Positions 47,750 through 55,809 of a stretch of DNA of 64,000 bases are shown here, in pieces. Each line of letters opens with the position of its first letter. Position 1 is the stretch's first letter. Source of the DNA: JARRLC01 sp050290865. Its GTDB lineage: Bacteria > Pseudomonadota > Alphaproteobacteria > Rhizobiales > Rhodomicrobiaceae. A model generated the notes under the pieces. The model made no database searches and was not told the origin of the DNA. It saw only the letters and a list, made by a program, of their open reading frames with translations. The stretch spans positions 123,245-187,244 of the forward strand of contig JBNKIW010000005.1 of the NCBI GenBank assembly GCA_050290865.1, read 5' to 3'. A program made the translations under genes and the position numbers.

Positions 47750-48613
47750 CTAATGAACCGCGTAAACGGCAACGTCGAACTCGTAGCCCGTACCGCCACC
47801 GACACGCTCGCCGCGCGCTTGAAACTGCGCTCCGGCTGGCAAACTGGTAAAAACCGGACCGGAAGGCGGAAAATTGCAGGTGCTTTCGCTTCCGGTATTC
47901 TGCTTGCAGACTGTCGGGCCGATCTGTTCGCCTCCGACACCAAATTGCCAGCGGTAGAACGCATTTACCATCTGGAACCCAGATTGATACTGCCCATGAA
48001 TGGCGAATTGCACCGCGCCGCAGGCTTCCGATAGCGGCGAGCCAATATCACCCCACGATGAATATACCCCGCTGCCAGGTGTGTGGGCTGCCCCTTTGCT
48101 CGTGGATGCATTGATGCCGATGGCCGTGACACGCTGGCCGCACCACCATGCTTCCGGGTGGCGATTGCCGCCATAGGCAACGATGCCGACATAGGCGTCA
48201 CTCGGCGACGCCAACGCCGACTGTGCCCTCACGGCGACCGTTGCCCCAGCCGGTATCCAGACCGGAAGATCATACCAGAGGTTCATGGCGAATGGCGGGT
48301 TGCCCGCCTGCGATCCTGGCTGAAATCCCCCACAGAGGTCGGGAATGAGCACGCTGTAACTCGACCCACCCGCGGGATCGACCATCACGTCGAACAGGGC
48401 GGAGCTGTCATTGCCGCTGTCATAGGTGCCCTGAATGCCGATGCGCAGAAATTCGACGTCATGCGCGAGTGCGGAGAGCACCTGCGCCGCCGAACCCTTG
48501 ACGTTCGAGCCGCCGGGCGTCACCGCGGTGCCCGGTGCGGTAATTGCCGCCGTGGCGCCGAAATTGTCCGAGCAATAGGCCCAGGACGGGCCAGTGGGAA
48601 GGATGAGGGACAT
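47750..48613 (-). CDS. GTA-associated spike or fibre protein, unknown family
   Basis: 287 residues. No signal peptide; the start (MSLILPTGPSWAYCSDNFGATAAIT) and Gly/Ser/Thr-rich composition are phage-fibre-like. The segment EFLRIGIQGTYDSGNDSSALFDVMVDPAGGSSYSVLIPDLC suggests a jelly-roll or beta-sandwich fold, and five Cys are spread along it. It stands near the spike-base homologue at 49260-49520, so it could be the receptor-binding head spike. That is inference from position. Confidence 0.6.
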   Translation of the reverse strand: MSLILPTGPSWAYCSDNFGATAAITAPGTAVTPGGSNVKGSAAQVLSALAHDVEFLRIGIQGTYDSGNDSSALFDVMVDPAGGSSYSVLIPDLCGGFQPGSQAGNPPFAMNLWYDLPVWIPAGATVAVRAQSALASPSDAYVGIVAYGGNRHPEAWWCGQRVTAIGINASTSKGAAHTPGSGVYSSWGDIGSPLSEACGAVQFAIHGQYQSGFQMVNAFYRWQFGVGGEQIGPTVCKQNTGSESTCNFPPSGPVFTSLPAGAQFQARGERVGGGTGYEFDVAVYAVH

Positions 48614-48626
48614 TCGCCAAACCTCT

Positions 48627-49046
48627 TCAAGCGATCTGCAGCACGCCGTCGGTGGCGCTGAAATCGACGGTGACGCTTTCGCCGTCGGCGAGCGTGATCG
48701 AAGAACCGTAGTCCCACCAGCCGATAAGCGGCTTGTCCGTGGCCGTATCGTCCATGAGAACGAAATACTGGAACGGGCCGATGCTGCCGCCGGAAGCGGT
48801 GATGGTCAGGTCGTCGAGGACCAGTTTGTAGGTGCCGCCGGTCTGGCCGGACGAGGCGACAGAGGCAGCCTCGCCGCCTGCGGTATATCCGTTGCCGCCG
48901 GTAATCTCCGTCAGATCGGCGTAAACGCTGTTCGTAGATTGGGGCGCGGTGTCCGTCAGCACGATCTTGAGCGCATCCGTCTCAAGATTGAACACCTTCT
49001 CCGCGAGATTCTCGACGAAAGAGTCAAATTTGTTGAAAGCGGCCAT
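48627..49046 (-). CDS. GTA/phage structural protein, unknown
   Basis: 139 residues from the ATG at 49046 with ACGAGGT upstream. The sequence (MAAFNKFDSFVENLAEKVFNL, then LKIVLTDTAPQSTNSVYADLTEI) matches a common small phage protein type of unknown role, rich in beta-strands in the second half (LADGESVTVDFSATDGVLQIA). It is 13 bp before the fibre-like gene at 47750-48613, so they are co-translated and may assemble together. Confidence 0.7.
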   Translation of the reverse strand: MAAFNKFDSFVENLAEKVFNLETDALKIVLTDTAPQSTNSVYADLTEITGGNGYTAGGEAASVASSGQTGGTYKLVLDDLTITASGGSIGPFQYFVLMDDTATDKPLIGWWDYGSSITLADGESVTVDFSATDGVLQIA

Positions 49047-49259
49047 GGGGGTACCTCGTGTGAAAAGGGTGATCGGGGTGAAAGGGGCGTGTGCGGCCAG
49101 TGCCGCACGATCATCCGCGATGATGGGCTTCTGCGGGCGCAGCCGTAGAAGACAGAAAAGCAGACGAAGGAGGAGAGAAACGGTGCGTGTGTGCAGCCTT
49201 CTCTTGAGAAAGCGCCTTGAGAGAGAACCTGCCGCCCGGAGCCATAGCCGGGTGTCCAT

Positions 49260-49520
49260 TCAATACAGAGCCCACAGATTGCTGGCGGTGCCGCCCAGCT
49301 TCACGCGACGGACCCCGATGGGATTGTAGCCCTGTTGCAGCGGGACGCCGGAACGTTCAGCGCCGCTGGCGTCGATGAGCGTTGCCGACCCTGCCGTCCC
49401 CACCAGAAGCGCGCGGCAGATCCCTTCGGGGAGATCGTTGTCATCGTCGGGTGAGACTGGGATTAGCTTGAATGCAGGCGCATTGAGGCCGCGGTTGTGG
49501 GTGCCGAATGGATTGGACAT
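49260..49520 (-). CDS. GTA head-spike base protein (Rcc01079 family)
   Basis: 86 residues. The pattern DPF/NPFGTHNRGLNAPAFKLIPVSPDDDNDLPEGICRALLVGTAGSATLIDASG...NPIGVRRVKLGGT matches the small spike-base family named after R. capsulatus Rcc01079 (GhsA), which sits on the capsid vertices and carries the capsule-binding spike. In R. capsulatus this gene is far from the main GTA cluster; here it lies inside it. A 213-bp gap without a gene follows downstream (49047-49259). Confidence 0.75.
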   Translation of the reverse strand: MSNPFGTHNRGLNAPAFKLIPVSPDDDNDLPEGICRALLVGTAGSATLIDASGAERSGVPLQQGYNPIGVRRVKLGGTASNLWALY

Positions 49521-49568
49521 GGTTCGCTTCCTGTGGTGAGGGGCGGTGTTGCCGCTCCTGCTATTCCG

Positions 49569-50051
49569 CTAATGGGATGGAGCGGCATCTTGCGGCCGTT
49601 GCGGCCAGGAGAATGCAGCGGCGATGCGGCGTCGCCACCAGGAACAGAGGGTGACTTCGGAAACCGGGCCGTTTTCGAATGCGTGGATCATCCTCCATCC
49701 GGCGCCGGATGCAGAAGGAATGCCGGGGGTTGAGGAAATAATGGCGCAATGCTTGGCCATGGCTCCGGGACGCAGGCGGAAGATCACGGCGTCGCCGGGA
49801 GCGAAAGGCTGATCGCGCGCGCGCTCGATGAGATGCCGCCGCGCAGCCTCGATCAGCGTTTCCGTGCCCGTCGCCTCGGCCAGGTCGCGGCTGTATGGGG
49901 GAGGCTCCTGCGGAGGGCGCCCATACAGCTCAGCATACACACCACGCAAGAGCCCCAGGCAGTCACAGCCGACGCCTTTTGCCGCGGCCTGATGATGATA
50001 CGGAGTGCCGAGCCAGGAGCGCGCGACCGCGACAATGTCATCTGCGGTCAT
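49569..50051 (-). CDS. GTA gp14-like NlpC/P60 cell wall peptidase
   Basis: 160 residues. Cysteine peptidase thought to open the recipient's peptidoglycan at the tail tip. The catalytic Cys is in KGVGCDCLGLLRGVY (DCLGL, about residue 30), and a His is in MAKHCAIIS at about residue 100, as in NlpC/P60. The N-terminus (VAVARSWLGTPYHHQAAAKGVGCDC) is typical of GTA gp14. It overlaps the next upstream gene by 4 bp. Confidence 0.92.
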   Translation of the reverse strand: MTADDIVAVARSWLGTPYHHQAAAKGVGCDCLGLLRGVYAELYGRPPQEPPPYSRDLAEATGTETLIEAARRHLIERARDQPFAPGDAVIFRLRPGAMAKHCAIISSTPGIPSASGAGWRMIHAFENGPVSEVTLCSWWRRRIAAAFSWPQRPQDAAPSH

Positions 50052-50338
50052 TCGAAAACACCCCGAAGCTGGCTGTATTCGTCATAGAGTCTGCGCACCT
50101 GGTACAGTAGATTTCGTGCTCGCCGCTGTTTCGACACATCATGCATGTCGTCGATGAGGCTTTCGGCGATGTCCCATGAGGAGGGAACATCCCAGGCGTC
50201 AGCCACAGTCCCCATTGCGGGAGTTCCGGTCAGGCTGTACAGGTCGTACCAGACCGAAAGCGCTTTGACCTGAACGTTCTGCATCTTCCGGGCGACGTTC
50301 GCCGTTCCGTATGCGCTGGCCTTCGTCCAATCCGTCAT
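50048..50338 (-). CDS. Small hypothetical protein between GTA gp13 and gp14
   Basis: 96 residues, soluble and helical (NVARKMQNVQVKALSVWYDLYSL and WDIAESLIDDMHDVSKQRRARNLLYQVRRLYDEYSQLRGVF). It overlaps gp14 by 4 bp and gp13 by 1 bp, so it is a true coupled gene of the cluster. I know no counterpart at this place in the R. capsulatus order. Role unknown. Confidence 0.7.
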   Translation of the reverse strand: MTDWTKASAYGTANVARKMQNVQVKALSVWYDLYSLTGTPAMGTVADAWDVPSSWDIAESLIDDMHDVSKQRRARNLLYQVRRLYDEYSQLRGVFE

Positions 50339-51231
50339 CAGGCAATACTCCCACCATCGTTGGCTGGATCGCCCGGGGCGGGCGTCGCCAGCACATAGCT
50401 GTTGCCGGGAATGTGCGGAAACCCGCGAAAGTGCAGTTCGTTAGAGAATTTCGTTCTGCACGTTGCGAAGGTTTTGTCGCAACCTGCGGTGATGGTGAAC
50501 GCATCGCCAGGAGCGATCGTCGAGGCCATCGATCGCCAGAGCTCAATCTGGACCGCCCCCTCAGTGCTCAGTGCGTGCCGTCTGACCTCCATCCGATGGC
50601 CGATGTTGGCGCCGCTCGTCCACGTTACTTCGCCGCCGGCAAACCATCCGTCCGCGAAGCTATCCAATCCGGATACAGTGAGCGAATAGGGTGTGTCCGC
50701 CGCAACGACGGCTCCGGCTGCCCGGTAGGCGGGAGCATCGCTATCGACCGTGCAGCGAGCGTCGCCAAGGCAGGCATCGCAGGCATACTGATAGATGCGT
50801 CCCTTGTCCTGACCGAGACCTTGCGTAAGGCTGCGAAGTTCGACAGTGAACGCGTTCTGACCGCGTTTCACCTCACCTGTCATCCCGGACATCATCAGCA
50901 CACGCTGACCGGTTGCGGTCCAATTCACCCGCCAGATTTCGACTCTCGCACCGTCGAACAGTCCGGCATTAAGGTCTCTTTCGGTCAAATATCCGGACTT
51001 CAACGCGCCGGACACGTCCAGATTGTCCACCGAAAGCCCGACACTCGACTGAATATCGGTGCCGGTAAATCCGCTTGCGGCCTCGAACACCGTGCCATTG
51101 AATACGAGATCTTCATCGTGGTCGGTGAAACCGTAGACGGTGCCATCGGTGCGCGTCAGCCGCCAGCACCAGGCGAGCGTCGTCGTGCCCGTGTCGAGAT
51201 GGGCCTGCAGCCCCGCAGGAAGATCTTTCAT
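50338..51231 (-). CDS. GTA gp13-like tail hub protein (DUF2163)
   Basis: 297 residues. DUF2163/phage BR0599 family tail hub protein that closes the tail tube at the baseplate. The N-terminus (LPAGLQAHLDTGTTTLAWCWRLTRTDGTVYGFTDHDEDL) is typical. Cysteines in YACDACLGDARC and AGCDKTFATC fit the iron-sulfur cluster site described for the R. capsulatus hub protein. The start overlaps the gp12 stop by 4 bp. Confidence 0.92.
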   Translation of the reverse strand: MKDLPAGLQAHLDTGTTTLAWCWRLTRTDGTVYGFTDHDEDLVFNGTVFEAASGFTGTDIQSSVGLSVDNLDVSGALKSGYLTERDLNAGLFDGARVEIWRVNWTATGQRVLMMSGMTGEVKRGQNAFTVELRSLTQGLGQDKGRIYQYACDACLGDARCTVDSDAPAYRAAGAVVAADTPYSLTVSGLDSFADGWFAGGEVTWTSGANIGHRMEVRRHALSTEGAVQIELWRSMASTIAPGDAFTITAGCDKTFATCRTKFSNELHFRGFPHIPGNSYVLATPAPGDPANDGGSIA

Positions 51232-51872
51232 ATGCGGATCTCCACGACGGGGATGCTGGGGATCGAGCCGTGGCGGAAGCCGTCGAGGTTCACTTCCAGC
51301 CTGTCGGCGTCGAAACGGACGGGAACGTCGAATTCGAATCCGGCCGTGACCGCGGCTCCCTCTGGCGGGATGCTCTGAGCGTCGAAGGTGACGATGCCGG
51401 TCGCGGCGTCACAGACGAAATCCGTGCCCTCCGTTTGCAGCGTACCGGAAACGGCGATCTGAACCGTCCCCGCGATCGGCTTGGCTACGGTCCGCAACCA
51501 CGGGGCGTAGGCCGAGCCATAGCATTTGACGAGTTGGAACGAATCCGTGACGCCGTCGCCGGTGCCAATGGCCTGATCGGTGGCAGACGGCGCGTTGGTT
51601 GCGGGACAGCTCTTGAAATCGAGGTGATCCTTCCAGCGGAAACCGTGCAGGCGTCCGCGCCGTTCTTCGAAGAAGGCTATCACAGCTTCCAGGTCGACGA
51701 TGGTCTTTACACCATAACCCGCATTGTAGACGCGGCGGCTGGCGGCCCAGCGCTGGTTACGTTCCTCGGCACCCGAGCCGAGGACGACGATCTCCGTACG
51801 GCGTTCCGGTCCTCCGGAGGCCCCCAGTGAGATCGCGGTGGGGAAACGCACTTCATGAAAGGCCATGTCCAA
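51228..51872 (-). CDS. GTA gp12-like distal tail protein (DUF2460)
   Basis: 214 residues. DUF2460 family; distal tail protein joining tube and hub. Marks: FHEVRFPTAISLGASGGPERRTEIVVLGSGAEERNQRWAASRRVYNAGYGVKTIVDLEAVIAFFEERRGRLHGFRWKDHLDFKS, the classic N-terminal block. It overlaps gp13 downstream by 4 bp. Confidence 0.94.
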   Translation of the reverse strand: MDMAFHEVRFPTAISLGASGGPERRTEIVVLGSGAEERNQRWAASRRVYNAGYGVKTIVDLEAVIAFFEERRGRLHGFRWKDHLDFKSCPATNAPSATDQAIGTGDGVTDSFQLVKCYGSAYAPWLRTVAKPIAGTVQIAVSGTLQTEGTDFVCDAATGIVTFDAQSIPPEGAAVTAGFEFDVPVRFDADRLEVNLDGFRHGSIPSIPVVEIRI

Positions 51873-51937
51873 ATGTCCGCTATAGCTACAATGGTTCGCC
51901 GCTCAGGCTAAGGTTCCGGGCCAGGGCGGCGGTGAGG

Positions 51938-52522
51938 TCAGGAATTCCGCTGGCCGCGGTGAACGGCGCGTGAAAGCATTGCCGCAATCTGACCTTCTGA
52001 CCGGCGAAAGCTTTCGGCGTCGGTCGCGGTAACGGTCATGTGGATCGTAACCGGGCTTGAGCTTCCCGTGGCGTGAACGCCAAGGCGCCCATCGGCTCCC
52101 CGGGCCAGAGGCACGATCGCCTCTGGTCCGGCCTCACCAGCGAGACCTGCCCGTCCGCTGCCGAGCGGAAATATCATCGGCGCAGAGATGACGCCGCCGT
52201 TTGCGAAAGGCTGTGGCATCGGCGAACCGACCATGCCGCCCTTCGCAAAGCCGAGGAGATGTTTGAACAGATCGGTGAAGCCGCCGCCCGCCACGCTCTG
52301 CAGCGGCTGCAGCGCGCCGCGCAGTGAAAGCCGGGACAGATCGAGCGCCAAAGAGCGCAGCGTCGTTCCGAGGCTTTCTCCAGAGTACACCGCTTCTTCG
52401 AAAGCTCCACTGATCCGCTTGCCGAAGGCATCGCCCAGGCGTTCGAGATCCTTCAGCTTGCGGCGTGCGTCGCTGGTATCGGCGCTGATCTGCACGGAGA
52501 GACTGGCGACATGATCTGCCAT
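51938..52522 (-). CDS. GTA gp11-like short tape measure protein
   Basis: 194 residues. Short tape-measure protein that sets tail length, consistent with the short GTA tail. The start (VASLSVQISADTSDARRKLKDLERLGDAFGKRISGAFEEAV) is amphipathic and coiled-coil-like. The middle (GFAKGGMVGSPMPQPFANGGVISAPMIFPLGSGRAGLAGEAGPEAIVPLARGADGRLGV) is the standard GTA/phage tape-measure C-terminal block. It follows the chaperone genes, as in tailed phages. Confidence 0.92.
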   Translation of the reverse strand: MADHVASLSVQISADTSDARRKLKDLERLGDAFGKRISGAFEEAVYSGESLGTTLRSLALDLSRLSLRGALQPLQSVAGGGFTDLFKHLLGFAKGGMVGSPMPQPFANGGVISAPMIFPLGSGRAGLAGEAGPEAIVPLARGADGRLGVHATGSSSPVTIHMTVTATDAESFRRSEGQIAAMLSRAVHRGQRNS

Positions 52523-52533
52523 GACGGGTTTTC

Positions 52534-52710
52534 CTATACGTCCGGAAAGCGCTGAATAAGCGCCGCTAGGTCGGTGCGGTGGAGCGGGGGCGTTCCGCCT
52601 GATGATGGCGTGCCAGCGAGGCCTTGCAGAGCAAGCGTCAATTCGCGTGGCGTCATCGCCCAGAAGGCGTTTGGCGGCAGGCGTAGCAGGCCCAGTCCGG
52701 CAGTGATCAC
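52534..52710 (-). CDS. GTA gp10.1-like tail assembly chaperone, second cistron
   Basis: 58 residues if read from the GTG at 52710, which overlaps the gp10 stop. The sequence (GLGLLRLPPNAFWAMTPRELTLAL, then HRTDLAALIQRFPD) is the small GTA tail-chaperone family. The family's conserved FPWD start lies upstream of this GTG in the same frame, and no ATG, GTG or TTG precedes it before a stop. This implies that the product is made mainly by a -1 frameshift from gp10 at 52761-52767, giving a 191-residue fusion of gp10 residues 1-116 and 75 residues from this frame. Compare the lambda G and G-T proteins. Confidence 0.85.
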   Translation of the reverse strand: MITAGLGLLRLPPNAFWAMTPRELTLALQGLAGTPSSGGTPPLHRTDLAALIQRFPDV

Positions 52711-53108
52711 GTCATCCCATGGGAAGGGCGCCGGACAGGCTGCGCCTCCGGCGCTCGCGGCTTTCCCGGCGCGGCGGCCTCCTCAGCCCGCCGTTCTTCC
52801 GGCATACCGAAGGTCGCAGCGAGCAGCCGCACGACGATATCCACGAAACCCGCGGCGCCGTCCTCCGCGTGCATCTGCGCAACCTCCGCCTCGGTGCAGT
52901 CATGGCCGCCACCGCGCAGGCCGGCGGCCACGATGCGGATTGCGTCGTACGCACTCAGCCGTCCGGTTTGGAAACGCTCCGCCAGCGCCAGCATGTCTTC
53001 GGCGCCGAACGCGGTTTCCAATTCGGCAAGCGCACCGAGCGTCAGGCACAACGGATAAGGACGGTCATTCAAAACCGCCTCGATTTCACCGCGATGGCGG
53101 TTGACCAT
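52707..53108 (-). CDS. GTA gp10-like tail assembly chaperone
   Basis: 133 residues. GTA gp10 family: NRHRGEIEAVLNDRPYPLCLTLGALAELETAFGAEDMLALAERFQTGRLSAYDAIRIVAAGLRGGGHD. Tail chaperones coat the tape measure while the tube is built. The C-terminal 25 residues (after Gly115-Lys116) are read only when the ribosome does not shift at the G GGA AAG site. It lies between the major tail protein and gp10.1, as in the R. capsulatus cluster. Confidence 0.93.
   Translation of the reverse strand: MVNRHRGEIEAVLNDRPYPLCLTLGALAELETAFGAEDMLALAERFQTGRLSAYDAIRIVAAGLRGGGHDCTEAEVAQMHAEDGAAGFVDIVVRLLAATFGMPEERRAEEAAAPGKPRAPEAQPVRRPSHGMT
52728..52767 (-). promoter_or_regulatory. Programmed -1 ribosomal frameshift signal (slippery heptamer plus hairpin)
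   Basis: On the minus strand the heptamer GGGAAAG (52767-52761) lies in the gp10 frame as G GGA AAG, the lambda G/GT slippery site. A 6-base spacer (CCGCGA) follows, then an 8-bp GC-rich stem GCGCCGGA (52754-52747) / TCCGGCGC (52735-52728) with an 11-base loop. Slipping by -1 enters exactly the gp10.1 frame, which has no stop between the site and gp10.1. Confidence 0.85.
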
Positions 53109-53120
53109 GCGCGCCTCCCC

Positions 53121-53534
53121 TCAAAGTGCCGTAAAAGTCAGCTCTCCAGCTGATTCAAGCGCAACCTCGAAACTCATCTCGTTGTCGTGGTTACCGGAGT
53201 ATTGCAGCGACGTGATTTGAAATGGTCCGGCGATAGTGCCGAAGTCCGGCACGACGATCTGCCAATCGTGGATGGTTCCGGCGAAGCATGCCTCGCGCAT
53301 GAGGGTATCCGAGCTTGCGTCTTTGAATAAGCCGCTACCGGACATTTTGGCCGACTTCACCCCTGCTCCGGCCAGCAGCTCGCGCCATTCGCCGGCGGAC
53401 TCGGCGTGCGTGATGTCCACCGTTGCCGCGTTGATGTCGATGCTGCGGGCACGAAGTCCCGCAATAGTCGTGAAGTTGCCTGTTCCAGTCGGGTCGATTT
53501 TGAGCAAGAGATCTTTGCCGCGTTGAGCCGCCAT
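53121..53534 (-). CDS. GTA gp9-like major tail protein
   Basis: 137 residues. Tail tube subunit of the TP901-1/GTA gp9 family: AAQRGKDLLLKIDPTGTGNFTTIAGLRARSIDINAATVDITHAESAGEWRELLAGAGVKSAKMSGSGLFKD, then a beta-rich end (SFEVALESAGELTFTAL). Its size is typical. It is 12 bp before gp10. Confidence 0.94.
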   Translation of the reverse strand: MAAQRGKDLLLKIDPTGTGNFTTIAGLRARSIDINAATVDITHAESAGEWRELLAGAGVKSAKMSGSGLFKDASSDTLMREACFAGTIHDWQIVVPDFGTIAGPFQITSLQYSGNHDNEMSFEVALESAGELTFTAL

Positions 53535-53574
53535 AGGGTGTCTCCAGAATACCGCTTTGGGAAGGGGGGAGAAT

Positions 53575-53994
53575 TCACTGCTCCACCGGCTCCGTCACGG
53601 CGCGGAAGCGGACGATGCCGTGGAGGGTCTTGCCGTCCTCATCGCGCCTGAGTTCGGAGTATTGGTGGTCGAGGGTGATCAGCCGGTGGTCGTCGAGGCT
53701 CAGTTCCGCATCATCGAGCACAGCCCGCGCAGCGTCGGCGATCTCGCAGACCTCGCGCTTTCCATCATACCGCGACCAGACATGCAGCAGGAGAATGTGC
53801 TCCGCACCCGTTTCGGTGCCGGTGCTCCAATCCCGGGTCTGCGTCTGATCGATCACGATGTAGGGGAAGGCCGAACCCTGCGGGACCGAGTCGAAAATAC
53901 GATCCGGCCCCAGCAGGGCGGTGAGCGGAGCGTCCGCAGACAGTGCAGTATAAACGGATTTCTGCAGACCCCAGGCAGCACTGGTCATGGGCAT
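53575..53994 (-). CDS. GTA gp8-like tail terminator (DUF3168)
   Basis: 139 residues. DUF3168 protein that caps the tail tube and joins it to the head: WGLQKSVYTALSADAPLTALLGPDRIFDSVPQGSAFPYIVIDQTQTRDWSTGTETGAEHILLLHVWSRYDGKREVCEIADAARAVLD. Forty bp separate it from the tail tube gene. Confidence 0.93.
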   Translation of the reverse strand: MPMTSAAWGLQKSVYTALSADAPLTALLGPDRIFDSVPQGSAFPYIVIDQTQTRDWSTGTETGAEHILLLHVWSRYDGKREVCEIADAARAVLDDAELSLDDHRLITLDHQYSELRRDEDGKTLHGIVRFRAVTEPVEQ

Positions 53995-54005
53995 ATGTCC
54001 TCAAA

Positions 54006-54377
54006 TCAGCCGCGTACGGCACGTGTCAGCCAATCGCCGAGACGGCGTTCGATTGCCGGACGGGCGTCTTCGAACGCGGGGGCGAGCCAGGGCGTCGCGG
54101 GCCTCTGAAGGCCGCCATGTTCAAGGTGCCATCCGTGGTCGAGCGGCGTGGACAGGGTGTAGCTGAGGCCGCTGCCATCGCGCGTCACCGTCAGGGACTT
54201 CGCCAGCGCGCCAGTGTGACTGTTCGGCGGTTGGCCGTCAGAGAGCCTTGCAACAGCGGCATCGCGAACTTGGCTGGCCGCATCTTCGAGAGCATCGGCA
54301 AGCCCGTCAAGGTTCGCCAAGTGGGACAGGCTCGCCGTCAGGTCAGGCAGCCTCCCGAGTCGTATGCTGATCTTCAT
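54006..54377 (-). CDS. HK97 gp10-like head-tail/minor tail protein
   Basis: 123 residues from the ATG at 54377 (ATGA overlap with the upstream stop). HK97-gp10 family: LADALEDAASQVRDAAVARLSDGQPPNSHTGALAKSLTVTR, then STPLDHGWHLEHGGLQRPATPWLAPAFEDARPAIERRL. It stands between the stopper and the terminator, a place where R. capsulatus seems to have no equivalent gene as I recall it. Confidence 0.88.
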   Translation of the reverse strand: MKISIRLGRLPDLTASLSHLANLDGLADALEDAASQVRDAAVARLSDGQPPNSHTGALAKSLTVTRDGSGLSYTLSTPLDHGWHLEHGGLQRPATPWLAPAFEDARPAIERRLGDWLTRAVRG

Positions 54378-54712
54378 AGCCAGCGTCTCTGGCACTGGCA
54401 GCGGAGGTGCCGGCGGCGGCCTTCCATGTCGAGGACCGAGAGAACCTCGAAGACTTGCCCGCCCGTCCGGAAGCGCATCGCCGGGACGACATCCTCCCGA
54501 TAACGGATCGTGATGACAACGTTCGCCTCGCCCGCGATACCGCCCGCCTCGACGCGCTCGGTGCCGTTTCGCATGGTGATGCCCCCCCAGATCTCGTCCA
54601 CGGTCTCCCATGTCACGGCCGCGCCGCCGCCGCTGTCAGCCGCGCGCAACGCGCGTTCGAGCAGAAGCCGGTGGCTCATCCGTCCAATCGGCACACGGAT
54701 CGGGGCGCTCAT
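54374..54712 (-). CDS. GTA gp7-like head-tail stopper (HK97 adaptor type)
   Basis: 112 residues from the ATG at 54712. Phage head-tail joining family: RMSHRLLLERALRAADSGGGAAVTWETVDEIWGGITMRNGTERVEAGGIAGEANVVITIRYREDVVPAMRFRTGGQVFEVLSVLDMEGRRRHLRCQCQ, ending in the usual Glu/Arg and Cys segment. Start and stop each overlap neighbours by 4 bp. Confidence 0.92.
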   Translation of the reverse strand: MSAPIRVPIGRMSHRLLLERALRAADSGGGAAVTWETVDEIWGGITMRNGTERVEAGGIAGEANVVITIRYREDVVPAMRFRTGGQVFEVLSVLDMEGRRRHLRCQCQRRWL

Positions 54713-55287
54713 AGCCTCGTCTCCCGGTACGGGGCGAGGAGGCTGGCGACCGTGAGCGGCACCAGTTCCGCGTCGTCGCCGATTGAGACTGGCTCGCGCG
54801 CCTCGTACCAATGCGCCACAAGCAGCCTGATCGCGTGGCGCAGCGGCTCCGGCACATCTTCCGCATTTGCGCCATGGCCAGCGGTGAAGGCGATCTCGAT
54901 GCCGTTCAAGTCGCGCCCGGGGACCGGCCAGGCTTGCGTTCCGGCGCGCGCGAGCCGCGGACGCCGTGAAACGGTATCGGCATAAAACAGGCTCGCATCA
55001 AGGGTCATCCAGCTTCCGCTCGGGCTGTAAAGGCGAACGGCGTCGATGCTGATGAGCGGCGCCAGAGGCAACTCGGTGTACGGCTTATCCGGCCAGTGGT
55101 CGAGATACAGCGCCCAGCTCTGACTGATGAGGGCGACCCCGAGCGCTTGTTCGACATGGAGGCGAGCGGCGAGGATGAGACTGGAGACCAGCGTATCCTC
55201 GGCATCAGAATCGATCCGGCAATGGGCTTTGGCCTCCTCGAGCGAAACGGGCTCGGTCGCGGGGCCGGCGGTGAGGATGAGCGGCAT
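54709..55287 (-). CDS. GTA gp6-like head-tail adaptor
   Basis: 192 residues from the ATG at 55287, chosen because the family starts LTAGPATEPVSLEEAKAHCRIDSDAEDTLVSSLILAARLHVEQALGVALISQSW. It binds below the portal ring. The C-terminus (GHGANAEDVPEPLRHAIRLLVAHWYEAREPVSIGDDAELVPLTVASLLAPYRE) is characteristic. An unusual non-coding gap of 522 bp separates it from the capsid gene upstream. Confidence 0.93.
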   Translation of the reverse strand: MPLILTAGPATEPVSLEEAKAHCRIDSDAEDTLVSSLILAARLHVEQALGVALISQSWALYLDHWPDKPYTELPLAPLISIDAVRLYSPSGSWMTLDASLFYADTVSRRPRLARAGTQAWPVPGRDLNGIEIAFTAGHGANAEDVPEPLRHAIRLLVAHWYEAREPVSIGDDAELVPLTVASLLAPYRETRL

Positions 55288-55809
55288 GAAGCAGCCTCGT
55301 GCTCGTAAAGAGGAGTGTAAGGAACGAGAGGACTTAGGCGGAAAAGATCTGCGCGCGGGCGACCGCATGGAAAGGGGGGCTTCCTTGCGCCTATGGGAGC
55401 GCGACCGAATACGGTCTCGCGGAAGCCCGCGCGCAGCTGCGGCCACGGCAGGGAGGGGCGCCGGGGCCGCGCTCTCGGACGCCTTAGTGGGTGAGACGCC
55501 CGAAGAGCAGTGCTTGAGATGATCGAAACCCCAAAATGGCCGCGGTGGATACGTCGTAGCTCTACGTATCTCCGCCTGCTGAGTGGGGAATGTCACTGGG
55601 GCTTGCGGCCTGTCAGGGCTTGCGCGGCGATGACGGAGCCATAGAAACGCCATGTTTCAAGGTTTTTGGCGGGCGCGCTTGGCCGATGCGACGGCATCGG
55701 CCAGATTGTTGCGTGCACGCAACAGCTTGCATGTTTCTTCCAGCCTTAGCGGGAATAGGGAATACGGCCCCAGCTTTTCCACAAAGTTGCCCGTCGCGCG
55801 AATGGCGAG
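55288..55809. other. Hairpin-rich non-coding gap inside the GTA operon
   Basis: 522 bp between the capsid and gp6 genes, in a cluster where most structural genes overlap or nearly touch. It holds a perfect 9-bp hairpin GGCCGATGC-GACG-GCATCGGCC (55681-55702), a 14-bp palindrome TTGCGTGCACGCAA (55709-55722) and a 7-bp hairpin GATACGT/ACGTATC (55548-55570). Reading frames here show no family features. It could carry an attenuator, an RNA processing site or a promoter for the tail genes. Confidence 0.6.
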
